Below, one piece after another: positions 1-5,305 of a DNA stretch of 5,333 nt. Each line of letters opens with the position of its first letter. The stretch's first letter is position 1. The stretch covers positions 1 through 5,333 of the forward strand of contig CAXTPP010000187.1 in the NCBI GenBank assembly GCA_964246185.1, written 5' to 3'. Under the pieces are notes generated by a model. The model searched no databases. It saw only the letters and a program-made list of their open reading frames with translations, and was not told where the DNA came from. The DNA is from LMUY01 sp964246185. GTDB lineage: Bacteria; Pseudomonadota; Alphaproteobacteria; Acetobacterales; Acetobacteraceae. The position numbers and the translations under genes were made by a program.

Positions 1-61
1 GCCCACCCCACCCAGGCCAGAACGCAATCAGAGCGCTCCGAGCCGCGCCAAATCATACCGG
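1..61 (-). repeat. Direct repeat, left copy: probable 5' end of a second IS630 element
   Basis: This stretch aligns to 1110-1175, the region just upstream of the transposase start, in the same orientation. By hand I count 50 of 61 identical bases with one 5-base gap; in the best block (31-61 against 1145-1175) it is 26 of 31 and all five differences are transitions. The match runs to the window edge at the point equivalent to a few bases before the transposase start codon. The simplest reading is that another, diverged IS630 copy in the same orientation lies to the left and that this is its upstream terminus. No reading frame here looks like a gene. Confidence 0.6.
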
Positions 62-66
62 CCCGC

Positions 67-1106
67 TTAAATCCTGATTTGGCTAAGGTGGGGATATTTG
101 GTCAGGGTTTTGAGGCGGCCTGGGGTAAGTTGGTTCCAAGCTTTGCAGAGTGCGTCCACGATGGCATCGTATCCAGTCAGCAGCCGGTGGCTGAGGTGGC
201 GTTCACGCAGAAACAGCCACACGCGCTCGACTGGGTTCAGCTCAGGGCTGTAGGGCGGCAACAGGACCAAGGTCACGTTGTCCGGAACCTTGAGTGCAAG
301 GGCACCATGCCATCCCGCCTGGTCCACGACCATGACGGCGTGCTCGTCGGTGGCCAGCGCCTTGCCAAACCCATCCAGGAACGCCTGCATGGCCGTGGTG
401 GATACCTCGGGCAGCACGAGCGCGAAGCTCTGCCCGGTGGCGGGCTGCACGGCGGCGAACAGATGCGCCCAGGTGTAGCGCTGGCCGCGGGTGAACCAGC
501 GGTGGCAGACACGCCCTTTCTGCCCGAAACGGGCTTCATCTTGGAACCAGAGCGTCAGGCGCTTGCCGGGATGCTCCGCTGCGGCCCCGTCCAGCGCGCT
601 TTGCAGCCCCCTTTTGCGAACGCCTCCCGCGCCGCTGCATCTGCCTTGGGATGGCTGGGCCGGGCTTTCTGCCGCGACAAGCCCAGCGCCCTCACCACCT
701 TGGACATGTGTCCTTCGTGGTAGCGCACGCCCCAGCGCTGCTCCACCTCGCGGCACAGTTCGCCCAAGGTCCAGGCTGACAGGCCCGTCGCCTCCACGTC
801 CGGGCCGTCCAGCACGAGCTTGTGCAACGCCTTGCGCTGCGCCTCGCCCGGCCGGGCCGGCCGGCCCGGCCGCGAACGGTCGTACAAACCTGCCAGGCCC
901 TCGGCATTGTAGCGCAGTACGGCATCGCGCAGCGCTTGGCGCTCCATACCCGCCAGCCGCGCCGCCTCGGCACGGGTCAGGCCCTCCAGAGCACCCGCGA
1001 TCGCCTGCATCCGCACCGCCGCCGCACGGTCCGGCTCCCGCCGGGCCAGCCGGCGCAACTCAACGGCAGACAAATCATCGCGTATCGCAAGCCGCTTGCC
1101 ACCCAT
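67..1106 (-). CDS. IS630 family transposase, two frames joined by a -1 frameshift
   Basis: This is the DDE transposase that cuts and rejoins the element's ends and targets TA sites. The first frame (1106 to stop at 555) has a helix-turn-helix region at about residues 43-65, a Gly/Arg/Pro linker with GRPARPG near 81-87, and a second DNA-binding region to about residue 165. The second frame (about 620 to stop at 67) has the catalytic core: FQDEARFG (Asp190), VVDQAGWHG (Asp262) and YSPELNPVERVW (Glu294). Joining the frames by -1 at the A4G5 run gives AFAKGGLQSALD and a 346-residue protein, a normal family length with all three acidic residues. ATG at 1106 is preferred because GGAG lies at 1115-1118; GTG at 1115 is the alternative. 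Whether the shift is programmed or is a one-base loss cannot be told from this copy. Confidence 0.88.
607..615 (-). promoter_or_regulatory. Candidate -1 frameshift or slippage site (AAAAGGGGG)
   Basis: On the minus strand the zero frame reads GCA AAA GGG GGC TGC, and the catalytic half needs AAA AGG GGG CTG, one base back. The AAA codon can re-pair perfectly at -1, but GGG shifting to AGG has a first-position mismatch, so this is not an ideal X XXY YYZ heptamer. Insertion of one extra G by polymerase slippage in the G5 run would give the same protein. IS630 transposases made by programmed frameshifting are well known, which supports a functional site over a simple mutation. Confidence 0.5.
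849..872. repeat. 24-bp perfect palindrome inside the transposase gene
   Basis: The two 12-base halves, CGGCCGGGCCGG and CCGGCCCGGCCG, are exact reverse complements with no spacer. It encodes the Gly/Arg/Pro linker after the helix-turn-helix of the transposase, so codon constraint for G, R and P explains part of it. In mRNA it could fold only with a few central bases unpaired. Confidence 0.6.
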
Positions 1107-1109
1107 CAC

Positions 1110-1175
1110 GCCCACTCCAACCAGGTCACGCCATGACGGAACCAGAGCACCCCAAGCCGCGCCAAATCACATCGG
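1110..1175 (-). repeat. Direct repeat, right copy: upstream end of the IS630 element
   Basis: This is the partner of 1-61, lying directly upstream of the transposase start and presumably holding its promoter and the right terminal repeat (1161-1169). It differs from the left copy mostly by transitions and by five extra bases, 1126-1130. Next to the terminal repeat this copy has CA at 1170-1171 where the left copy has TA at 56-57. Confidence 0.6.
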
Positions 1176-1198
1176 AGTCAACAGTTCAGCAGGCCGGT

Positions 1199-2488
1199 TT
1201 ACATCCCAGGCTTTGTTAGATGCCCTAAGTCGATGCGGTCCAGCCCGGCCATGTATGGGCGCAGCACGTCCGGCACGGCGATCGACCCGTCCGGCTGCTG
1301 GCAGGTTTCCATGACCGCGATCAAGGCCCGGCCCACCGCCACGCCGGAGCCGTTGAGGCAGTTGACGAACTCCGGTTTGCCCTCCGCCGGGCGGAAGCGG
1401 GCATTCATGCGGCGGGCCTGGAAAGCGCGGGTGTTGGAGCAGGAGCTGATCTCCCGCCAGGCCCGCTGCCCCGGCAGCCACACCTCCAGGTCGAACGTCC
1501 TGGCGGCGCCGAACCCGGTGTCCCCGGCGCAGAGCAGCACCCGGCGGTAGGAAATCTCCAGCCGCTCCAGCACCGTCTCGGCGCACCGGGTCATCCGCTC
1601 GTGCTCAGCGTCGCTGTCCTGCGGGCGGACGATGGAGACCAGCTCCACCTTGCGGAACTGGTGCTGGCGCAGCATCCCCCGCGTGTCCCGCCCGGCTGAC
1701 CCGGCCTCGGACCGGAAGCACTCGGTGAGCGCCGTCATGCGCAGCGGCAGCCGCGCCTCGGGGATGATCTCGCCGGCCACCATGTTGGTCAGCGGCACTT
1801 CCGCGGTGGGAATCAGCCAGCGGCCGTCCGTGATGCGGAACATGTCCTCGGCGAACTTCGGCAGCTGGTTGGAGCCGTAGGCGGCGGCGTCGTTCACCAG
1901 CAGCGGGACGGCGGTCTCCTGGTAGCCGTGCTCGGTTGTGTGCAGGTCGAGCATCCACTGGCCAAGGGCGCGCTCCATCCGGGCAAGCGGGCCGCGCAGC
2001 ACGGTGAAGCGGGAGCCGGCGATCTTGGCGGCCGCCGCGAAGTCCATCAGGCCGAGTGCCTCGCCCAGCTCGAAATGCTGGCGGGCGGCAGCGAGAGCGG
2101 CGGGTTCGCCGTGCTGCGTGACGACGACGTTGGCGGACTCGTCGGCGCCGTCGGGCACGTCGGGGTCGAGGATGTTGGGCAGGCTGGCTAGAAGCGTGTC
2201 CAGCTTGCTCTCTGCTTCCATTATCTTTGTGCGGAAATGATACAACTTGCCATCGAGATTCCCCGATTCGTTCTCAAGGGCGACAGTGTCGCCCTGTTCG
2301 CGGCGCCTGACTCCAACGGCTCTGGACAACTCACGCTTCCGCGCCTGCAACTGCTCCATCTCTGTTATTGCCGTCCGGCGTATTTCGTCTTGATGGAGTA
2401 TTGCCGTTCCAACAGGCCGCTCTTTCCTGCGTGCCATCTGGAAATCGAAGGCTTCCGGGTCCGCTCGGATCGCGCGCAGGTCGTGCAT
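1199..2488 (-). CDS. serS: Seryl-tRNA synthetase
   Basis: This cytoplasmic class II enzyme activates serine with ATP and charges tRNA-Ser (and tRNA-Sec where present). At 429 residues it is a normal family length. Residues 1-105 form the tRNA-binding coiled-coil arm. The catalytic domain has the serine-site TAE at 228-230, motif 2 around 256-288 (LTECFRSEAGSAGRDTRG, then RQHQF) and motif 3 around 377-394 (CLNGSGVAVGR). EISSCSNTRAFQARR at 346-360 is also diagnostic. I start at ATG 2488, giving MHDLRAIRADPEAFD as in relatives; extension to 2530 would only read the palindromic repeat. Two oddities: codons for about the first 90 residues are much less GC-rich than the rest and include four ATA, and the protein runs about ten residues past the usual PYMxGLxRI end, to a stop at the IS border. 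Confidence 0.97.
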   Translation of the reverse strand: MHDLRAIRADPEAFDFQMARRKERPVGTAILHQDEIRRTAITEMEQLQARKRELSRAVGVRRREQGDTVALENESGNLDGKLYHFRTKIMEAESKLDTLLASLPNILDPDVPDGADESANVVVTQHGEPAALAAARQHFELGEALGLMDFAAAAKIAGSRFTVLRGPLARMERALGQWMLDLHTTEHGYQETAVPLLVNDAAAYGSNQLPKFAEDMFRITDGRWLIPTAEVPLTNMVAGEIIPEARLPLRMTALTECFRSEAGSAGRDTRGMLRQHQFRKVELVSIVRPQDSDAEHERMTRCAETVLERLEISYRRVLLCAGDTGFGAARTFDLEVWLPGQRAWREISSCSNTRAFQARRMNARFRPAEGKPEFVNCLNGSGVAVGRALIAVMETCQQPDGSIAVPDVLRPYMAGLDRIDLGHLTKPGM

Positions 2489-2500
2489 ATGCTGCCCATC

Positions 2501-2533
2501 GTCATGGCCGGGCTTGACCCGGCCATACACGGG
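2501..2533. repeat. Alphaproteobacterial extragenic palindromic repeat in the serS leader
   Basis: ATGGCCGGG at 2504-2512 and CCCGGCCAT at 2518-2526 are perfect 9-base inverted arms around CTTGA. With its flanks, spurious translation gives MAGLDPAIHG on the plus strand and RVKPGHD on the minus strand. I recognise both as the signature of a dispersed intergenic repeat frequent in alphaproteobacteria. The hairpin ends 15 bases before the serS start codon. There is no U tract, so it is unlikely to be an intrinsic terminator; it could instead affect serS mRNA structure. Positions 2534-2596 beyond it show no gene or site I can support. Confidence 0.75.
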
Positions 2534-2596
2534 GTTCCAACAGCACCGGAGGCAGGCGTTTGAACCGGCTGCGCCACCCAGTCAAGGCGGCCGTTG

Positions 2597-2830
2597 GTGC
2601 AGCTTGCCCAGCAATATGCTAATTTCCGGGCCAGGCCGCTGAGTGCCGACCAGGAACTCTTGGAACACGAGATAAGGGTGGAACTGATGGCCATTCAGAC
2701 CAAGTATTCTGAAACCCAGGTTCGTTGGGAGCCATGGAAGGCCATGGCCGCCGCAGCGGGCGCAGGCGCGGGCATCATGGCCGCGCTGATCGGCATCATC
2801 ACGCTCGTGCTGCACGCCATGGGTGTTTAG
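2597..2830 (+). CDS. Hypothetical small protein with one C-terminal membrane segment
   Basis: I do not recognise this family with certainty. The 77-residue product has a charged, probably helical N-terminal part (about residues 1-45, with EHEIRVELMAIQTKYSETQ) and an Ala/Gly/Ile-rich hydrophobic stretch from about 49 to 74, consistent with one tail-anchor-like span. GTG 2597 is chosen because AAGGCGG at 2584-2590 lies 6 bases upstream; TTG 2594 is possible but too close. The frame is open back to a TGA at 2561 with no better start, so a lost 5' end is possible. It lies 67 bases before the antitoxin gene, same strand. A role linked to that pair is only a guess. Codon use is less GC-biased than in scpB or tatB. 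Confidence 0.6.
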   Translation: MQLAQQYANFRARPLSADQELLEHEIRVELMAIQTKYSETQVRWEPWKAMAAAAGAGAGIMAALIGIITLVLHAMGV

Positions 2831-2897
2831 GATGAGATAGGCGCAGACAGCTACAGGCCAGAGATCGTCACCAGAACGACACCTTGGGATCAGAGAC

Positions 2898-3077
2898 ATG
2901 GATGACTCTGAACTGGGACAGCCTAAAGTCCAGCAGATCAAAGCTGAGCTTGCAGCAAGCGAGGCTGAGGCGCGGGCAGGAATGACGGTCCCTCTCGACG
3001 AGGTGCTCGACCGCATCCGGGCAAGCGTCGCTCAAACCGAGTCGAAGCAACAAGACAGAGCCGCCGCCAAAGCGTGA
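2898..3077 (+). CDS. Antitoxin of a type II toxin-antitoxin pair (short form)
   Basis: The 59-residue acidic product precedes and overlaps a RelE/ParE-family toxin gene by 4 bases (GTGA), the classic antitoxin-toxin arrangement. Residues 11-47 look helical. The segment GMTVPLDEVLDRIRASV at 28-44 resembles the C-terminal toxin-binding stretch of ParD/RelB-like antitoxins, where a G-x-T-V-P-x-x-E-V pattern is common. GGGA at 2886-2889 sits 8 bases before the ATG. The frame has no alternative start back to a TAG at 2838, so the small size is not an annotation error. I see no ribbon-helix-helix, Phd or Xre DNA-binding part. It would neutralise the toxin by direct binding; autoregulation is doubtful. 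Confidence 0.75.
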   Translation: MDDSELGQPKVQQIKAELAASEAEARAGMTVPLDEVLDRIRASVAQTESKQQDRAAAKA

Positions 3078-3373
3078 TCAAGCTCAGCCGGACGGCAAAC
3101 CGGCAAGTCGAAGCGCTTCTGAAGCATTTTGAGGCAAAAGGACGGCAAGAGGCAGCCCAGAACCTGCTGCAAGCCTTGCAACATGCTGGGTTGCGCATGG
3201 AACGACTGCCGCAGGAAGGCTTGCCAGCGCCACGCTCCTACCCCGAGTTGGCTGCCGCAGGGCGCTTTTGGACCAAGGAAGGGCCGTATTGGTTTTCCTA
3301 TATCCAGGAGCAGTCTGACGTCGTTGTCACCGGCATATACTTCGTAGCCTCGGATATTCCCAATCGGCTGTGA
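3074..3373 (+). CDS. RelE/ParE-family toxin of a type II toxin-antitoxin pair
   Basis: The 99-residue protein has the size and pattern of this toxin fold. An N-terminal strand and helix (LSRTANRQVEALLKHFEAKG) is followed by a second helix with AAQNLLQALQHAG. Then come the conserved block GLPAPRSYPELAAAGRFW, an aromatic strand GPYWFSYI, and the C-terminal IYFVASDIPNRL. The DIPNR ending is typical of one RelE/ParE subgroup in proteobacteria. RelE members cleave ribosome-bound mRNA and ParE members poison gyrase; the sequence alone does not say which applies. GTG 3074 overlaps the antitoxin stop and lacks a strong ribosome site of its own, suggesting translational coupling. Its stop lies 4 bases from the stop of convergent tatC. 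Confidence 0.85.
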   Translation: MIKLSRTANRQVEALLKHFEAKGRQEAAQNLLQALQHAGLRMERLPQEGLPAPRSYPELAAAGRFWTKEGPYWFSYIQEQSDVVVTGIYFVASDIPNRL

Positions 3374-3377
3374 TGAC

Positions 3378-4169
3378 CTACGTATCCACCGACTTCTTCG
3401 ACACCAATCCTGCGGCAACGATCGAAATCTCGTAGAGCGCGATCAGCGGCAGGGCCAGGCCGCATTGCGTGATCACGTCCGGCGGCGTCAGGATCGCGGC
3501 CACCACGAACATGCCGACATAGGCGTAGCGCCGCATCTTACGCAGGCCGGCCTGCGTCACGATGCCGACCTTGGCCAGCAGCGTCAGCAGCACCGGCAGC
3601 TGGAACGCAATGCCGAACGCAAAGATCAGCTTCATCACCAGGTCGAGGTACTCGCCCACCTTGGCCTGCAGCTCGATCGGCAGACCGCCCGCGCCGTTCG
3701 GCGTCTCGAACGAGAGGAAGAAGCGCCAAGCCACTGGGAACACGAAATAATAGGCTAGCGCCGCGCCCAGCAAGAACAGCACGGGAGTCGCAATCAGGAA
3801 CGGCAGGAATGCCCGCTTCTCGCTGCGATAGAGGCCCGGCGCCACGAACATGTAAATCTGCGTCGCGATCACAGGGAAGGCCAGGAACGCGCCGCCGAAC
3901 AGCGCCACTTTCAGGTAGGTGAAGAACGCCTCGTAGAGCGCGGTATAGATCAGCCGCCGGTCCTGCCCGGAGCGGGACTGCAGGATGTCGGCCAGCGGCT
4001 GGGCCAGGAACGAGTAGATCTGCGTCGAGAAATGGTAGCAGACCGCAAAGCAGATGAAGAACGACAGCCCGGCCCACATCAGCCGGCGGCGCAGTTCCAG
4101 CAAATGCGCCATCAGCGGCATCGGCGTGTCGTTGATGGTGTCTTCGGGCTTCCCGGCGGCGGAGGACAT
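3378..4169 (-). CDS. tatC: Sec-independent protein translocase subunit TatC
   Basis: TatC is the inner-membrane core of the twin-arginine translocase. With TatB it binds the RR signal peptide of folded precursors, then recruits TatA. The 263-residue protein has a cytoplasmic N-terminus with the conserved LMAHLLELRRRL (19-30) and six hydrophobic spans, at about 31-48, 82-110, 121-146, 178-200, 216-229 and 233-256. Family landmarks include Glu80, FAFPV at 97-101, YRSEKR at 114-119, FQLP at 189-192 and LTPPDV at 227-232. It starts 14 bases after the tatB stop, so the two are surely cotranscribed. Its 3' end faces the toxin gene with no terminator between; any transcript running on would be antisense to the toxin-antitoxin genes. 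Confidence 0.97.
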   Translation of the reverse strand: MSSAAGKPEDTINDTPMPLMAHLLELRRRLMWAGLSFFICFAVCYHFSTQIYSFLAQPLADILQSRSGQDRRLIYTALYEAFFTYLKVALFGGAFLAFPVIATQIYMFVAPGLYRSEKRAFLPFLIATPVLFLLGAALAYYFVFPVAWRFFLSFETPNGAGGLPIELQAKVGEYLDLVMKLIFAFGIAFQLPVLLTLLAKVGIVTQAGLRKMRRYAYVGMFVVAAILTPPDVITQCGLALPLIALYEISIVAAGLVSKKSVDT

Positions 4170-4183
4170 TCCAGGCGGTCCGG

Positions 4184-4672
4184 TCAGGCGCCGTGCGTCT
4201 GGGCCGGCGCGCCGGCCGCGTGCGCCGCTTCGGGCGGGATGAAGGCGGGCGGCGGCTTGATCTCACCGACGGGCTCGAGCGGCACGAAGGCGGGCACGGC
4301 ATCAGCCGGGGCGGCGACCGGAGCAGCGATGGTGTGCTCGGGCAGCGCCTCCACCGGCGTGGTCACGACCGGCGGCGGCGTGCGCATCGGGTCCTCGAAC
4401 GCCTTGCGGACCGAGCCGTCGCCGTCCACCGCGCGGGCGACTGCGCCGCGGATGTCCATGGAGCGGATTTCGCGGATCTGGTCGCGCACCTCGTGCAGGT
4501 CGGACTCGCGGACCATCTCGTCCACGTGGCCCTGGAACTCCGCCGCCATCTTGCGCGCCTTCTTGATCGCCGTGGTGACGGCCTTGATGGCGACCGGCAT
4601 GTCCTTCGGCCCGATCAGGACGAGCGCCACCGCGCCGATCAGGGCGATCTCGGACCAGGCAAAATCGAACAT
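4184..4672 (-). CDS. tatB: Sec-independent protein translocase subunit TatB
   Basis: TatB pairs with TatC in the signal-peptide receptor of the twin-arginine export pathway. The 162-residue product opens with the TatA/B N-terminus MFDFAWSEIALIG, Glu8 being the polar residue characteristic of TatB. One membrane span runs to the hinge IGPKDMP (20-26), followed by an amphipathic, Lys-rich helix (about 27-60) and a charged helical part to about 105. The tail is long, low-complexity and Pro/Ala-rich. The position next to tatC and a length well above a typical TatA favour TatB. A GGGAG sits about 11 bases before the ATG. The gene follows scpB after a 39-base gap that leaves no space for tatA, which is often found at this place. 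Confidence 0.95.
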   Translation of the reverse strand: MFDFAWSEIALIGAVALVLIGPKDMPVAIKAVTTAIKKARKMAAEFQGHVDEMVRESDLHEVRDQIREIRSMDIRGAVARAVDGDGSVRKAFEDPMRTPPPVVTTPVEALPEHTIAAPVAAPADAVPAFVPLEPVGEIKPPPAFIPPEAAHAAGAPAQTHGA

Positions 4673-4711
4673 GGCAGCCGCACTCCCGGAACAGCCTGTA
4701 GCACGGCCTAT

Positions 4712-5305
4712 CTAGGGTGTGAAACCGCCGGAACCCAGGGCGGGATGCACGGCGGGAGGCACGGGCGCTTCCTCCACGGCCGGCACGGCCGGCGGCGGCT
4801 CGACCAGCAGGTCCTCGCGCTTGGGCAGGTCCCGCAAGTCCCGCAGCGCGAACTGGGCGAGGAAGGCAGGCGTGGTGCCCCACAGCGTCGGGCGGCCCGG
4901 CACCTCGCGCCGGCCGGTGGCGGCGATCAGGCCGGCTTCCAGCAGCGCGTCCATGGTCTGCTGCGACAGGCTGGCGCCGCGCATGTCCTCGATCTCCGGC
5001 CGGGTCACCGGCTGGTGGTAGGCGACGATGGCCAGCGTCTCCATGGCGGCCCGCGGCAACCGGCGGGGCTGCCGCACGACCCGGCGCAGCAAGGCCGCCA
5101 AGTCCGGCGCGGTGCGGAACTGCCAGCCGCCCGCCACCTCCACCAGGGTCACGCCGCGACCGTCCAGCCGGTCCCGCAGCGCCGCCAGCACCGCGGCCGC
5201 GTCGGCCTCGGGCGGCAGCAATTGCTGCAGCGCCCGGACGGGCACCGGCTCGGCGCTAGAGAACACCAGCGCCTCCGCCAGCCGCAGGTGGGCGTCATCC
5301 ATCAT
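4712..5305 (-). CDS. scpB: Segregation and condensation protein B
   Basis: ScpB dimers bind the kleisin ScpA and, with SMC, form the condensin that compacts and segregates the chromosome. The 197-residue protein has two winged-helix domains, at about residues 5-78 and 84-160. The second carries the family signature AMETLAIVAYHQPVTRPEI, then LSQQTMDALLEAGLI and GRREVPGRPTLWGTT with FLAQFAL. After LRDLPK the C-terminal 30 or so residues are Pro/Ala-rich and probably disordered. I take ATG 5305, the first of two adjacent ATGs, because it overlaps an upstream TGA as ATGA, which fits translational coupling to scpA. It heads the visible minus-strand run scpB-tatB-tatC. Confidence 0.95.
   Translation of the reverse strand: MMDDAHLRLAEALVFSSAEPVPVRALQQLLPPEADAAAVLAALRDRLDGRGVTLVEVAGGWQFRTAPDLAALLRRVVRQPRRLPRAAMETLAIVAYHQPVTRPEIEDMRGASLSQQTMDALLEAGLIAATGRREVPGRPTLWGTTPAFLAQFALRDLRDLPKREDLLVEPPPAVPAVEEAPVPPAVHPALGSGGFTP

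Larger units (their letters stand above)
58..1199 (-). mobile_element. IS630-family insertion sequence (ends approximate)
   Basis: The element is defined by its IS630-type DDE transposase on the minus strand. A 9-base inverted repeat, TGATTTGGC at 75-83 and its complement at 1161-1169, lies at the two ends, with partial continuation inward (about 14 of 20 bases, both arms running into GGGG). A second inverted match lies further out: ACCGGCCCGCT at 57-67 against AGCAGGCCGGT at 1188-1198, 10 of 11 bases. Outer ends near 58 and 1199 would each abut a TA dinucleotide (56-57 and 1200-1201), the duplicated target expected for IS630. If only the inner repeat is the true end, the element would be 75-1169, and the transposase stop codon would fall just outside it. 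I cannot decide from one copy, so these borders are provisional. Confidence 0.6.

Noticed and set aside
79..723. Long plus-strand open frame opposite the transposase
   Set aside because: It is the complement of the DDE domain, with no recognisable motif of its own; an expected shadow in GC-rich DNA.
491..1219. Second long plus-strand open frame across the IS and into the serS end
   Set aside because: Low-complexity Pro/Ala/Arg translation antisense to the transposase, with no start signal.
1242..1262. Apparent second copy of the ATGGCCGGGCT repeat near the serS 3' end
   Set aside because: It encodes the conserved SerS segment YMAGLDRI and lacks the second palindrome arm, so the likeness is coincidental.
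2489..2530. N-terminal extension of SerS starting at 2530
   Set aside because: It only translates the palindromic repeat (RVKPGHD); the MHDLRAIR start at 2488 matches the family.
2237..2563. Plus-strand open frame antisense to the serS 5' end
   Set aside because: It overlaps the certain serS frame and the palindromic repeat, and its product has no domain-like pattern.
2545..2590. tRNA-like stretch on the minus strand (GGTTCAAAC after GGCGCAGCCGG)
   Set aside because: The T-loop-like bases are not enclosed by a complementary 5-bp stem and no acceptor or anticodon arm can be built.
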